DNA of 64,000 nucleotides from Caenorhabditis remanei (Eukaryota; Nematoda; Chromadorea; Rhabditida; Rhabditidae): positions 13,018,587-13,082,586 of the forward strand of contig NC_071333.1 in the NCBI RefSeq assembly GCF_010183535.1. Direction: 5' to 3'. The translations under genes were made by a program, and so were the position numbers. The notes under the pieces are model-generated. The model made no database searches and had not been told where the DNA came from. It saw nothing but the letters and a program-made list of their open reading frames with translations. Position 1 is the first letter of the stretch; each line of letters opens with the position of its first letter. Below, piece by piece: positions 40,066-53,151 of the stretch.

Positions 40066-41851
40066 CATGGAATGTACTTTGATTGCCCCCCCTAAAGTGC
40101 CGATTTTTTTTGCTCATTCGATGAGTTTTGCGAAGGATATATGAGCCATAACGGGTTTTCCTGTGACGTGACCTGGTTTTTGAGAAATTGAGATTTTTCG
40201 AAAAAAAATTTTTTTTTCGAAATTTTTGAAAAATCATATTTTTTCTCTGTCTAGAAGTGTTATTGAAAAAAAGGGTTTATGACATAATTGTAGCAAATTT
40301 CAAGTGCTTTAAGAATTGAAATTGAATTTGTTCAAAAAAAATTTTTTTGAGTGTGAAATTTTCAAAAAACTGACACCAACTCAAATTTTCGAAAATTTCA
40401 AACCGTTCTAAAAAAATTGAACGGGATTATTCATTTTTTTCCCGTTAAGGGTAAAAAGTGCAAAAGATGTACATTATTGTTGTGCAAAAAAATTAGGGGG
40501 GTACCCCCCATTTACGAGAGAAATTTTGATTTGAATGCATTTTTCAGTATACAAAAAGGGCCTGTAAGATAAGAGGTCAGAATTCCATCAAGACATCTAT
40601 TTCAAAAAAACCTAAAAGAAATTTTGTATTTTGATGATGCATTGTTGATTTTCTAATAGTTACCGTGCCGTCTTGTCAACTTTCCTTTTCACAAAATTTC
40701 TTCAAAAATCATTAATTTTCAATATTTTGAAACTTCAAACACTCATAACTTCTTCAAAACTGTGAGCAAAGAGTTGAAATTTTGGGAAAAAAATTTTAAA
40801 CGTGTTCTTGTTCGAAAAAATTAGTATTGGTCTGTTTTTTTGACAAAAAAGTTTTTTCGATTTTTCATAAGGGGGGACCACATGAAATTTCGGTTAGAAA
40901 TGAGAAAAAAAATTTTTTCCCAAAAACGACCCAAAACTGTTTTCAAAAGATGATTTAAGCTTCAAAGCAACAGAAAACAATTTTCGGTCGTTTTTGGGAA
41001 AAATTTTTTTTTCTCATTTCTAACCGAAATTTCATGTGGTCCCCCCTTATGAAAAATCGAAAAAACTTTTTTGTCAAAAAAACAGACCAATACTAATTTT
41101 TTCGTAAAAGAACACGTTTAAAATTTTTTTCCCAAAATTTCAACTCTTTGCTCACAGTTTTGAAGAAGTTATGAGTGTTTGAAGTTTCAAAATATTGAAA
41201 ATTAATGATTTTTGAAGAAATTTTGTGAAAAGGAAAGTCGACAAGACGGCACGGTAACTATTAGAAAATCAACAATGCATCATCAAAATACAAAATTTCT
41301 TTTAGGTTTTTTTGAAATAGATGTCTTGATGGAATTCTGACCTCTTATCTTACAGGCCCTTTTTGTATACTGAAAAATGCATTCAAATCAAAATTTCTCT
41401 CGTAAATGGGGGGTACCCCCCTAATTTTTTTGCACAACAATAATGTACATCTTTTGCACTTTTTACCCTTAACGGGAAAAAAATGAATAATCCCGTTAAA
41501 TTTTTTTAGAACGGTTTGAAATTTTCGAAAATTTGAGTTGGTGTCAGTTTTTTAAAAATTTCACACTCAAAAAAATTTTTTTTGAACAAATTCAATTTCA
41601 ATTCTTAAAGCACTTGAAATTTGCTACAATTATGTCATAAACCCTTTTTTTCAATAACACTTCTAGACAGAGAAAAAATATGATTTTTCAAAAATTTCGA
41701 AAAAAAATTTTTTTTTCGAAAAATCTCAATTTCTCAAAAACCAGGTCACGTCACAGGAAAACCCGTTATGGCTCATATATCCTTCGCAAAACTCATCGAA
41801 TGAGCAAAAAAAATCGGCACTTTAGGGGGGGCAATCAAAGTACATTCCATG
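40066..41851. mobile_element. 1.8 kb palindromic non-autonomous element
   Basis: The two halves are near-perfect inverted copies centred near 40958, with ends CATGGAATGTACTTTGATTG and its complement. A direct TAA lies on each side (40063-40065 and 41852-41854), consistent with a 3-bp target duplication. There is no transposase ORF. A few mismatches between arms (for example CTTGTTCG against CTTTTACG) show some age. Only about 25 bases at the centre are unpaired. A TAA-type duplication would fit a PIF/Harbinger-like mover, which is inference. If transcribed it would fold into long dsRNA. Confidence 0.85.
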
Positions 41852-42153
41852 TAAGTTGTAATCTTTTCTTTAAAGAAAGCTGTTTTCATATTTTTCAAAA
41901 AACCACGTTACAGTGGTAAGGAGAATATCTCGATTAGTATGTTTCTTGCTTATTTATACAAAAAAAAGCAATAAGTACTGAAAAACCGAATAGAACCGGA
42001 AAATCCGGGTGATGTGACACGGTTCTTTTTGCCGACAACCTGCGTGGAATTTTTTTGCTGATAGTTTCAGAAATTAAGCCTGTAGTTCTAGTCTGCAACT
42101 CCAATATTAGAAATACAATCAGAAAAATCTTTATTTCATTACAAGTATTCACA

Positions 42154-43782
42154 CTAATCTTGAAGAAGGGCTGGAGTGAAACCGATGCGTTGCATGATGG
42201 GATCGAAGTAGGTGCAACGTCCACGGTAGAGTGGAATACCGAAAATAGCACTGAAAGAATAATTTGTTTTTTTAGAAAAACTAGATGCTAACTTACTCTC
42301 CAGTAACACTTGGCACAACTTGAAGTCTGCAGGTTCCGAAGAAACTAACGACAAGATCTCTTTCAGTGATTGTAATGGAAGTCCCTGGAAACAAAATAAT
42401 GGTTTTTAGCTTTTTTTAGTGTGTGAACAAACCAGAAACAAATCCAAATGTAAGAGTGACTTTGGTGTCGCATGGAACAATTGGTGGGAATACGGTAACA
42501 GTGTTGATGTTGATACCGATGGAGTCAAGGATCTGGCTGACGTAAGTTGTTGGAAGAATGATTTGAGCAGTGGTTGTATCAAGAACAACTTGATTCATCT
42601 TGGTGTTAGAGTTGGTGGCTGACTTTCCAGCAGACTTGAAGCTGTTCATGGTGAGTTGATATAAGTATCCAGATGACATAGGCACGTATGATGGGTTTGG
42701 TGCGCAGTGGACTGGATCAAATCCTCCGTAGTAGATAACTCCGTGAGTTCCGAGATCATCGGTCTGGTTGAAGTGCTCGAGCCAGATGGAGAAGAATGTT
42801 CCAGAGATATCTCCCATTTGAACTCCTTGAACGAATGGAGAGTTTCCACCAATTTGAGATGCGCCAGTTTGAGCCAATCCCAAAATTCCGTCAGCGTTAA
42901 GCCCTTCGATTCCAATTCCAATGTCTGTGGCTTGCAAGATTTTAACACCTGGGATAGTGATCAAGTCGGTGGCACGGTCTCCGATCTAAAGCTATTGAAC
43001 TTGAAATCTTGAATTCATATTAATTAGGCAGTGACTTACAACAGCAGTATCCTTTCCGACGAATCCCTTGAAGGTTCCAAGGTTGTTCTTGTAAGTATAT
43101 TGTTGTCCATAAGCATAGTAAGAAGAGGAATTGTTTTGGTTGAATCTTCTCTTGTTATAACAGTTGAAACCAGAACCTGAAAAACTCTAGTTTGAAAAAC
43201 AAGGCAATAAACTGTTATCACATTTGCCACTTTTATTCTCAATGCACTTTTTGTGACAGTCGTTAACCGATAACAAAAAAAGAATATATTCTCATCTAAA
43301 CCCACTGTTTAAAACGGCTAAATTGTCAGCAAAAGCTGACAAAAACTGTCATCATTTGCTGATTTTGTACAAGATCTTAAGAGTGTTTGTGACGGAAAAC
43401 TGTTTTATATAAAAGAATCTGAAAACTGCGAATAACTTACTGCAGCTGACATCTGGAATAACGATATCGGAAGTCTTGGTGTCAATGACAACGGTGAAGA
43501 GTTGTCCTGGTGTTCCAAGAGTTAAATTGGCAACGAAATACGTTCCCGTTTGCTCCAAAGTTTGTCCTCCTGAAAAAAAAGTAAGAAGTTGGAAACACAA
43601 ACCAAAAACATTCACTGGATAAAACAATTTAATAATATTCGGTTTGTCTAAATAACCCAGTGGTTCGTATTTTATATGAAAATACCTTTAGTAATGTTGG
43701 TGACTGCAGGGGCAACTTGGAATGGGAGCCTGAAAGCCGATGTGGTGGCAACAAATGCCAGGAAGAGGATAGCCTTCATCAT
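42154..43782 (-). CDS. asp-14: Pepsin-like aspartyl protease relative, 366 aa
   Basis: Exons: 43686-43782, 43441-43569, 43040-43176, 42433-42985, 42297-42384, 42154-42250, phases consistent. Signal peptide MMKAILFLAFVATTSAF, then a pepsin (A1) fold: YFVANLTLGTPGQLFTVVID, GILGLAQTGASQIGG, GVIYYGGFD, IFGIPLYRGRCTYFD near the end. Both active-site motifs are altered: DTK-TSD at residue 62 and DTT-TAQ at 257 instead of DTG-S/T. The flap lacks the Y-G-T-G pattern (it reads QQYTYKNNLG). The catalytic aspartates themselves remain. It may be inactive or have changed specificity. Probably secreted to the gut lumen. AATAAA at 42130-42135. The symbol is recalled from memory with moderate certainty. Confidence 0.85.
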
Positions 43783-43844
43783 CCTTGAATTTGGAATGAT
43801 TTCAAAGGCATCCACTCTTCTATTTATGCGGTTTTTCTTCCAAC

Positions 43845-43850
43845 TGATAA
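43845..43850 (+). promoter_or_regulatory. GATA-type site upstream of the aspartyl protease gene
   Basis: ACTGATAA about 63 bases before the ATG at 43782. It resembles the extended GATA element of intestinal genes. Position is the only support. Confidence 0.35.
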
Positions 43851-44015
43851 CGTAAAAACCGAAAAATCGTGACATACGCCCTATCATTTTAGGCACTGCA
43901 CACTTCCATTTTCATCACTTTTTGTGTGCTTCAAAACTTTATTCGACGAGATACAACTAATAAGGAAGAGAAAGAAACAAAAGCAGAAAAAGTATTCGTA
44001 ACCTCGAATGATGAC

Positions 44016-46529
44016 TTAGATATCGGCTGGGCGAAGTTTTCCACGGCACTGTCCAAAGCCAATTCTCACACCATTCTTGTCACAAACACCGGAGAGATTG
44101 ACCTCGTCACCGTCCTTCAAGAACTTGCGAACTTCGTTTCCAACTGGAATTTCTTTGGCTCCGCGCCACGACAACTCAAGCATAGATCCGTATGCTCCTT
44201 CTTCTGGCCCAGAAACAGTTCCTGATCCCAAAAGATCTCCAGCACGAAGATTGCATCCGTTGACAGTATGGTGAGCGAGTTGTTGCTTCAGAGTCCAGTA
44301 CAAGTGCTGAAACATTTTGAAGTTAACACTTGATTTCATAAAAATTAACGGAAACTCTTACCTTGAAGTTAGTCTTGCAAACGACATGATCCACAGTGTC
44401 TCCTTCTGGGCGGATAGTAACAGCCAAGTTGATGTCAAGAGTGAATGGGTCGTCATGGCGGAGATATTCTGGTGGAGTTGGATCTTGTGTTGGATTCTTG
44501 ACAAAGTATGGGCGAAGAGCCTCAATAGACACAATCCATGGGGAGATAGTTGTGGAGAAAGATTTGGCAAGGAATGGTCCGAGTGGCACGTACTCCCAGG
44601 CTTGGATGTCGCGAGCTGAAAAATATTGTATTGATTTAAATTATTAACACTTTTTTTGTGTTTTATGATTTTAGCAGGCACTCAATCAGAAAAGAAGTTT
44701 CAGGCAGGTTTCTCTTCATATTCTATACAGTGCGCGTCATAAAGATAGGACACCCCTTAAAATTTGTCGTTCTGAAACATCCTGAATAGTTATCAAAAAT
44801 CGGTGAGTGCATATCGATTCAGCGTCCCTAAAAACCCTGGGAGACAACGGATCGTTTGGATTGAGCAACCTTGAGCAGCTCTGTGCTCAAAAGTCACTTT
44901 TGAGGCCGCGTCATAAAGATAGGACACCCACAAAAAGCAGTACTTTGCGAGTCTTTTTCTTAGAAAATGTGCAATTTTTTGATCGGAAATTGCTTCAAAT
45001 GCTCTAATTAGTCCTATTTTGAACGTTTTCACAAAAATTATTCCTAGAAGCTTGTTCGAAAAAACTCGTAAAAATGCGATTTTCCAATTTTCCAATTATT
45101 TTTCACTTTTTTCGAATTTTATCATGAAAAGTGATATCAATCACTTTGAAGACATTTCAAAGTTGAAAATAATAATTTTCAAGGTACGATTTGTTATTTC
45201 GGATACAGAAATATCGGAAATTTATTGGTGTTTCCATATAATTCAATGATGAAACTCGAAAAAGTAAAAAAATCACTAAAAAGTCTAAAAATCGAATTTT
45301 TTAAAACAAGTTTTCTAGGAATAATTTTTGTGAAAACATTCAAAATAGGACTAATTAGAGCATTTTAAGCAATTTCCGATCAAAAAATTCCACATTTTTT
45401 AGGAAAAAGACTCGCAAAGTACTGCTTTTTTGGGGGTGTCCTATCTTTATGACGCGGCCTCAAAAGTGACTTTTGAGTACAGAGCAGCTCAAGGTTGCTC
45501 AATCTAAACGGTCAGTTGTCTTGCAGGGTTTTTAGGGACGCTGAATCAAACTGCACTCACCGATTTTTGATAACTATTCAGGATGTTTCAGAACGACAAA
45601 TTTTAAGGGGTGTCCTATCTTTATGACGCGCACTGTATATTTTGGCTCCTTACCACTCCAATCGTTCATCAAAACAACTCCGAAAATGCGATCCTCAGCT
45701 TTCTCAATTGGTACGCGAGTTCCCAATTTGTTTTCTGGTCCTCCTACGAAGAATGCCATTTCGAGTTCAAAATCCATTAATTTTGATGGGCCGAAAGATG
45801 GAACGTCAGCTGAAAACGTCATTTCCTTATTTAAAAAATGTAAATTCCTCTCACCTTCTGGAGCTTTAGTTTGCCCGAGTGGTCTCTTCAAATCGGTTCC
45901 AGACACTACAACCGAGGAGGCTCTTCCGTGGTATCCGACTGGAAGCCACTTCCAGTTTGGCATTAAAGCGTTTTCTTTTCCACGGAACATGATTCCAACA
46001 TTGGTGGCATGGTGGATGGAGGAGTAGAAGTCCGTGTAGTCTCCAATTTGAGCAGGCAAGTGCATGGTGGCATCGGCTTGAGCTAGGAAGGCGCGCTTTC
46101 TGAAAAAAATTGTCCTCGTTTTGCTTCTGTATGAATTCTTCTATTCTTACCTGAGAGTAGCATCGTCTCTCAAAATTCCACAATTATCACTGAGCAACTG
46201 TTGGATCTTAGTACGAGCCTCCAACCAAGCTGGACGTGGAAGTGACATAAATGCGTTGAGAGTGGTCTGTCTAAAAACATCTTGATGTGACTTCAATTCT
46301 GGTCCATCGAAAAGTGTGGCGACTTCAGCCAAATTGAGAATTTGATCTCCAATAGCTACTCCAATGTGACGAGTTCCCTGAATATTCAAATTGCATTTTA
46401 AAAATTTAACCGGAAATTAGAAAAATAAGAAAGAAAAAAACAAACCTCTGCTCCAATGGAGAAAACTCCATATGGCAAGTTTTGAATGGGGAAATCAGAG
46501 TCAGGAGCCACGGAAATGAAGGACTTCAT
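44016..46529 (-). CDS. fah-1: Fumarylacetoacetate hydrolase
   Basis: Last enzyme of tyrosine degradation, splitting fumarylacetoacetate to fumarate and acetoacetate. Minus-strand exons 46446-46529, 46151-46377, 45855-46099, 45654-45809, 44362-44615, 44016-44306; phases agree, giving 418 aa, close to the human enzyme. Metal and catalytic segments are intact: [17 protein letters not shown] (Asp and His), [11 protein letters not shown] (two Glu) and [20 protein letters not shown] (Asp), then the C-terminal [16 protein letters not shown]. An acceptor at 46534-46535 lies 4 bases before the ATG, fitting trans-splicing. The intron between exons 4 and 5 (44616-45653) is enlarged by a palindromic element. 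AATAAA at 43938-43943. Confidence 0.96.
44728..45635. mobile_element. 0.9 kb palindromic Tc1/mariner-like element in a fah-1 intron
   Basis: Inverted halves begin CAGTGCGCGTCATAAAGATA and are flanked by TA on both sides (44726-44727 and 45636-45637), the signature of Tc1/mariner insertion. There is no transposase ORF, so it is non-autonomous. The motif GCGTCATAAAGATAGGACAC occurs at both ends and again inside each arm (44908 and, inverted, ending 45455), so the element looks nested or internally duplicated. It lies wholly within an intron and should be removed on splicing. Confidence 0.88.
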
Positions 46530-46536
46530 AGTTCTG

Positions 46537-47140
46537 CAAAAACGAAAACAACTGTGTGCGCGTTAATGAGTAAAAGAGACAACAGTCTACGCAGTCTCCA
46601 AACCGATACACAAATGCGGCGTTGAAACAAAAAAGACTGTGGGAAGAAAGGAGGCCGTCAGACAACTACAGGGAAAGGAGTCGTATTCGCACAGGCCAAG
46701 GTCGATACGATGCTACGAGACGACCCTAATAAAGATAGCCGAGAAAACTGACAGCACATGTAAAGACAAGATAGTTTTTATAAGGTCTCAGAGATCTAAT
46801 CAAGGAAGATAAGATGATGACAATAATGACGTCATGCAGAGATATTGGAACTGTATCCGAATATCAATCTGACAGATACTAGCATTGAGTTAGGAGAAAA
46901 CGGAGAAAAGATAGATAGTAAAATGATAACCATGAAATGCAAATTGCGAAACAGTCACGTGATTTGTTCTAGAATGTTTGACCGCCAAAATGCAACGTAA
47001 GTTGTTTGTTTGCAATGGTAATAATAGTGTTACATTGAAAAAAAAGTGAGTGTGTTTATATTATACGTAAATTTCACTCAACAACCAATTCTCGTATAAT
47101 TCGTTTGTTTGTTGTTTTGAGAAAAAGTTAAAGATTATCA
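46537..47140. other. Upstream region of fah-1
   Basis: About 0.6 kb between the fah-1 start and the 3' end of the ground-like gene, both on the minus strand. It contains AGATAAG at 46808-46814 and no ORF of note. The spacing is too large for a typical nematode operon. Confidence 0.5.
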
Positions 47141-47209
47141 AGTTTATTGAAAATGTGAAAAATGAATACAATTAGATACAGACAAAAGATAAGAAAAGTA
47201 AAAATATTA

Positions 47210-48118
47210 TTACAAGGGTTTGAATGCGTAACAAGTAACATTTTCTTTAAACGCTTGACAGAATGTATCGGTATGAGCGATATAACTGAATTCTCCTGTT
47301 CCACAAATGACATTCACTTCATGACCTAATGTCTCCTCTGCGATCTTCTGAATATTCCTCTTGGATTCACTTGCGTCTTCGATGATATTCTGGAAAAGAA
47401 CAGAGTAGTTTGACAGATTGTATTCGAGTGTTCACTTACATCAAGAATGATGTTTTTCAGTTCTGAACTATTGCAAGATGGATCCACAGTCTTTGCGGCA
47501 AATGCAGCACGTCTCACACTTTTGTATTTGCATGGAGAAGAACATCCACAACAGCAATCGTTCTGAAAACCTGCTGTACAAAAATTCAAATTGATTGAGG
47601 TGTAACCTGCGCAGGAATTCTGACTGCTGGCATAACGGATCCTCCTCCACAACCTCCAGCAGTTGGCATTGGCATCGGTTGTTGGAACATTGGTTGGTAG
47701 TATTGCGGTACATAGGATGGGTAGAATGATGGACGTTGTTGCATACATCCACAACTTGGTCGAGGCATTGGTGGAGGTGGTGGCGGGCATGGCATGGGTG
47801 GTGGTGGCGGAGGTGGACAGATTGGTGGTGGTGGACAGAATCTGGAATTGTTGGACTGCAGAATAATATTCATTCGAGTAAAGCTTACTGAGCAGGGCAC
47901 GGTGGAGGTGGTGGGCAGACTGGCATAGGCATTGGCATCGGCATAGGGGCAGCACAAGGCATTCTTGGTTGGCACATTGGAGTCGGACATCCTCCACAGC
48001 CTCTACCAAATGGGTATTGTGCATAAACGCAACTCAACCCAATCTAAGAAACCACAATATGAGAGAAATAAGTAATTGAGAAACTCACTAGTAATACTGT
48101 AACTGCAATAGCACTCAT
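47210..48118 (-). CDS. Ground-like domain (hedgehog-related) secreted protein, 240 aa
   Basis: Exons 48089-48118, 47889-48043, 47607-47841, 47440-47562, 47210-47389. Signal peptide MSAIAVTVLLIGLSCVYA, then Cys/Pro/Met-rich low complexity (GCGGCPTPMCQPRMPC, repeated MP dipeptides, CPPPPICPPPPPP). The last 110 residues are a ground-like domain: DCCCGCSSPCKY, the spaced CNSSELKNIILD, EDASESKRNIQKIAEETLG, VNVICGTGEFSY, and the ending CYAFKP. Genes of this family (grl) are expressed in epidermis and apical matrix in C. elegans. Exon 3 has two acceptors 14 bases apart; only the downstream one (exon start 47841) keeps the CPPPP frame. AATAAA at 47144-47149. The exact grl number is not recalled. Confidence 0.87.
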
Positions 48119-48830
48119 ATTGCGCAAACAAGGGAAAATGAGTAAGTGAAAAAGGAGAAGAATCTGTTGGTATAGAATCCGACCACCCACATGGATATTT
48201 ATACTGCTTCATTCACACGTGTAACCAGTTTTTTTTAGTTTTCGGAGTTTCAAGATGGTTAGGTGACCTTTGGAAGCTTTTGGATATTGTTTCATAATGT
48301 GTTCTGAATGTTTCAAGTAGCAAGAGACAATTGTGAAAAACGGAGAGTTGAAGGTTGAATCCAGAGGTTGACATTGAGGCCAGATAGAGAATTATAGTTT
48401 GTTAGCATGCCAGTTCTATAGCAAAGGTTATTAAGAAAAATAGGAAATAGAAATTTATTTCAAATTCAATTAAGAACAATATTTTCTGAAGATTCAAGAT
48501 TGTTCGAAAATTACGTATAACTATAAAACCTTTAAACATATGGAAGTCTAATATTCAAATTTTATCAAATCGTACTTTTGCATACAAATGTTTTTGTTGC
48601 TGTTTTTCAAGTTTTCTTCAATGCATAGCTGTTCTGTTTTTTTTTCTATTAGTTGTTTATTATGACTCACACTTCTACAGTATACATCAAACTATAGTCT
48701 TCGTTTTTGTTTGCATATCCTTAGACAGATTTCTGAAGGTCATTAACATGATGATTCAAACTTCATACAACAAGTAAGTAGTAGCTTCATTCATAGTTTT
48801 CACAGAAAACGATTTCTATCATAAATGTAC
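48119..48830. other. Intergenic, no gene seen
   Basis: About 0.7 kb between the ground-like gene start and the nas-33 stop, AT-rich, with no supported ORF. It presumably holds the ground-like promoter. Confidence 0.5.
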
Positions 48831-48836
48831 AATTAT

Positions 48837-51835
48837 TTATCCATTTCGCACAGGAACACAATTTCCTCTCGAAAGAACAAAGTGAGCACAGCACCATTCA
48901 CCATATCGTTTGTTGCGATGAAATACTGAAATAAGAAACATTTCAGATTTTCTAATAAACTATAATTTTTTCTACTTTGTGTTTCCAATACACTTCGTTT
49001 TCCTCTTGTTGTTCCTTGAGCACATGGTTGGGTGTTACAGACTCTGGTTTGTCGACGAGGTCTTCTGAAATCATATTTATTTGAATTAAATGATATTTAA
49101 ATTACTACTCACGAGCAATCCGTTGTGCTAGTACACCTTGTTCTATACTGGGTACCACATGAGCCACAGTTCTCAGAGCATCCTGTCCAACCCGACCACT
49201 GGAGTGAATAACCTACAAAACATTTTGTCAACAGTCTTTACCATTTACGTATCCGTTACTTCTTGGCGCTGCAGCAGTCACTGGTAAGGGTCTGGGTGTT
49301 GGCGCATTTCCATCTAAAATTCCATGACTTCAAAAATTGAAATCGGTTATATATTTTCAATTCACCTGCTCTGTATCGTAAGACAAATTGGGAGTTTTGT
49401 GAAGCTTTGGAAATAATCAAAACACTATTGCTTTTACTGATTCTTTCCCCTAGAACTGCTCTGCAACATTGCCGATAGCCTGTGGCTTCATGGGTGTATT
49501 CTGCTTTTATCTAAATTGGTATTTCTGTTTTTATTTCTGAAATGTGATGAAAAAAGTTGAAAGTTACCTCTACAAACTCTTCACAGACAGGAGAACATCG
49601 GTACATAACATATGTTATTTCAAACCTGACGTTACCTCCATTTGCCTGAAACAAAACAACTTGAATACTGTTTTATAGAGGAATAGGTTTCATACCGCAA
49701 CAATTCTCCAATAACAGTCAGAGGATCCAGAATATGAAATATTTCTCCATGTGAAGTCAGCACGTGGCAACTCCACTCCACAATCTGAATACTACTATTG
49801 TTAGGAATTCTTACATGAAAAACATACTTGAAGTTTGCAACCGTTCGCAATAAGTGCCTTCCAGACCTGTGGGGCATTTGCACTGCCAGCAGTTGTTGGG
49901 ATCCGGGTATCCGCCATGCTGGCAATTGATTCTATTTGTACATACATCTAGAAAAAATGAATTTCAACATGAGATATAATGGAACTTACTTGAACAAAAA
50001 GCAGTGTTCAACAATTTGAGATCTAAAAATGAAGGTTCCAGTCGATTTCCTATAGTATTAATAAACGCGGCGTCAGTTGGTTCTACGGTATTCAAAGTAG
50101 AAGATTTTGAAAATGACTGGAAACTAATTTTAAATTGAAAATTACAGAACACCAAACTCACTTTTGGGCCGTAATGCATAACAGACCCATAATCGTACGG
50201 TAGACTATATTCATTCACTTCGGACCAAGATCGTTTATCAAATTGCCCTTCTAACCCAATTATTGCGTTTTGACGATTGATTCTGTATCACATCATGGAC
50301 AGTAAAAAATGTGGAAAACGTACCGAACATAAGAATCCCTTTCCGGTCGAGCTTGTTCGTGCCAGAATCCCAAGGCATGACCAACTTCATGAGTGATGAT
50401 TCCAAGCTGAACAAGAACATAAGAACTGGGAAAAACTTCCCTTCTTATTTTGAAAAAAAACTCACTGTTTCACATCCATACCCAATTGAAATTTCTTGAG
50501 CTCCACCAAGTTTGCCAACACTCGAATAGCAACTGAAGATAGCACCATTCAGAAAGAAAGCCTCATTCAGGGTGATCTTACCCTTCTCCTTGATTAAAAA
50601 CAATATAATCCGTGCCTGCCCCATTCAGAGAGAATCGAATGCAACTGTTTCTTTCATAATATCTTAAAGCATTTGTAATTTGCGTTTGCCAGTTTGCTGA
50701 AATTATAACATTATAGCATTTGTATAACATAAGTTGGATTACCATCAGTATCTAAAAACCGATAAGGAATATTTCTGGACCACGTCGTTCCATTAAGATT
50801 CATTTTTCTTTTCACGCGAAACCCGTTTTGAGCGACTTTGTTCATTTGTGCAACTGTTAGAGCCTGGAAATCAAGATTATGCAAGCAGCATGAACACGGT
50901 ATACTATTACCATATCGCTTTCAAACATGATGGTTGCTATCTTGCTATTTGCAGTGATTTCGTTATTAGTTATTCCACTTGATGGGATTACTGTATTCAT
51001 ATCGTATTGTGATCCAGATTTTCTATTGAAGTATGAACTCATTAGCTGGATGACTTTATCATAACTCTCTCCAGGCCTTTGGAATGCTGCGGTGTTCTGG
51101 TTGACACTATTCACAACCTGAACACACGGTTCTTAAACTACAAAAATGAATAAATTGACTAGCCTTGTCAATATCCTGACTGAACATCACTTGTGGTTGA
51201 TCTTGTTGAGGCTCTGGCGGTGGCGGAGGAGGCGGTGGCGGTGGGAAATCCTGAATTCATATTTTCTGAGTAACAGTTACTCTTCATATCAGGCTACCCA
51301 TGGAGGTCTTCGGTGCCACGGAGGACGTCGCCATGGTGGGGGAGGTCTATCCCAAGGAGGTGGTGGACCGAATGGAGGTGGTCCCCTGTGACTGAAATGG
51401 AAGTTTTTTTTGGGATGGTGGTTTTAATGATATATTTTTTGTCATGTGATACGTCTATTTCTGCTATTAAAATGTTTGCATGTACTTGTTTTTGCTTTGC
51501 ACTTCCTTTTTTTGATAAGAAACTCTTACCGGTGCCATGGAGGCGGCGGTCCCCATGGTCTGGGCGGCGGCGGGCCTGGAAAAAACCAATCTGCAAACCG
51601 GAAAACGTTTGAATCATAGTTCATGATAACTACTTCCTTTACTTAAACAGTTTAACTCCCAATACATTCCAAGAGTCAGTCAAAAAAATGTAAAGTAAGA
51701 ATCATATGACTTTCCAGGAAGTGTTAGCTCATGTTTTTTAGTTTTGAAATTCCTACCTGGTGGACGTTCAAAAAAGTCAGGTTGCGTCAGGTATGCAGAG
51801 AACTGCGATATTATCAGTATGCTTACAAATAACAT
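48837..51835 (-). CDS. nas-33: Astacin zinc metalloprotease with EGF, CUB and TSP1 modules
   Basis: About 642 aa from some 19 exons, including 51757-51835, 51530-51575, 51298-51391, 51164-51250 and 50911-51117 at the start. Order: signal peptide ([14 protein letters not shown]); proline/tryptophan-rich segment (about 20-95); prodomain ending in the furin-like RVKRK; astacin domain with [11 protein letters not shown] (about 278-288) and Met-turn SVMHY (about 334); EGF-like Cys cluster ([17 protein letters not shown]); CUB-type region beginning NCGVELP; TSP1 repeat [15 protein letters not shown]; and a Cys-containing tail. The intron after IDK (51118-51163) must use a GC donor to stay in frame. 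Secreted, likely acting on cuticle or matrix. Symbol recalled for K04E7.3. Confidence 0.9.
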
Positions 51836-52949
51836 TATTCTGTCGTCAGACGGTCACTCCGCCCGAAAAGAATACTTTTGGAATGACAGCAGAAGAAAAA
51901 GTAACCAAGAATTTCAGCATGAACTAGTTCAGGGTTGATTCGGTAATAACGACACGCATTTGGTACTTGCAATGGGTCGACGGAGAAAAAGGAAAAAGTG
52001 GTTGCATCTTCTCGCCGCATTCGCCAATCAAAAATAAAGGTCGTAGCAGTTTAATTGGGCAAACTTTGACACAGACTGAAGAGAAAAAGAAAAACGTATG
52101 GCCTTAAAAGTGTCTTCTGACGGAAATGTTAAAATGATTTGTGAGAGACATTTGAACGGACACAAAGGAGAACTTGTTATTGTTGTCCTCCTTAAATAGT
52201 ATTTAACTTTAAACTGTTACGGTATGCGGTTCACATTATGGTCCAATCCAAATTATTATTTTTCTCCAGAAATGAAGATACGAGAAATCAATCAGTAGTT
52301 CAGTTCAAATGACTCATCTTCCTTATAATCACCCAATCGTCAAATTCAGATAATGTCAAAAATAGAATGAATCAGTTTAACAAGACTGAGCGAATGATGT
52401 CCGAAACTTCTGAATTTATGAAAATGAGTTTTGGAACAGGGTTCAAAGTTATACATATGCTTCAAATTGTGTAGCTGACAATCCTGTTGAAAACAGTTTC
52501 AGGGTCAGTACAGAGTTCGGAATATTATTACAAACTATAAACAGTTCATTCTCTAAAAAATGTATTGAGTTCACATTCTGCTCTTATTATTTTCAGTCTG
52601 AACGGATTGACGTTCTTAGGCCCTTTGCACAATCACTTTTCATCATAAATCATTCTTACATGAGATTCGGTCGGCCCATATCATCGTTTTTACACCCTTT
52701 TCAACTTTGTGCTTTTTATGTCATGCTTTCCTTTTCTCTTTTTACTTTCCCATTTTTCTCATTTCCTCTCGAACAGTACCACGTCTTCCATCAGATAACA
52801 ATGAATTACAGACAACCCGCATAAAACTTTCTCTCCTCCGATGACACGTACTCTCCTTTGCATGCTCGCCTTCTGCGCTATCCGATTAGTGAGCATGTAA
52901 TGTACGAAAAAGCTTACAAGATAGAGGTAGGGGGGAGAAAAAGTGGAAT

Positions 52950-52955
52950 TGATAA
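52950..52955 (+). promoter_or_regulatory. GATA-type site, distal, upstream of pept-1
   Basis: TGATAA about 200 bases before the pept-1 ATG. It fits the intestinal expression known for this transporter. Confidence 0.45.
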
Positions 52956-53018
52956 AATTTATGAGTGAAATATTTAAGAGGGTGGGAGAAGCACTATTGA
53001 GAACAGAGCGGTTCAAGG

Positions 53019-53024
53019 TGATAA
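53019..53024 (+). promoter_or_regulatory. GATA-type site, proximal, upstream of pept-1
   Basis: GTGATAACG about 130 bases before the ATG; the second TGATAA in 75 bases. Paired GATA elements are common in C. elegans gut promoters. Confidence 0.45.
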
Positions 53025-53151
53025 CGAGACGCAGACCAAAACGGTGAGGACAGTCATCGAGCGCCAACGCAACTATTCCCCACCTCTTACTCCTCCTTCT
53101 CTTCTTGTCTCAAATAATTCAACCGGCTCATTCCTCGTCAGTATCGCCACG

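Larger units (their letters stand above)
51836..53151. other. Shared divergent promoter region, nas-33 and pept-1
   Basis: 1.3 kb between divergent start codons, with no supported ORF. The part nearest pept-1 contains two TGATAA elements, listed separately. Confidence 0.55.
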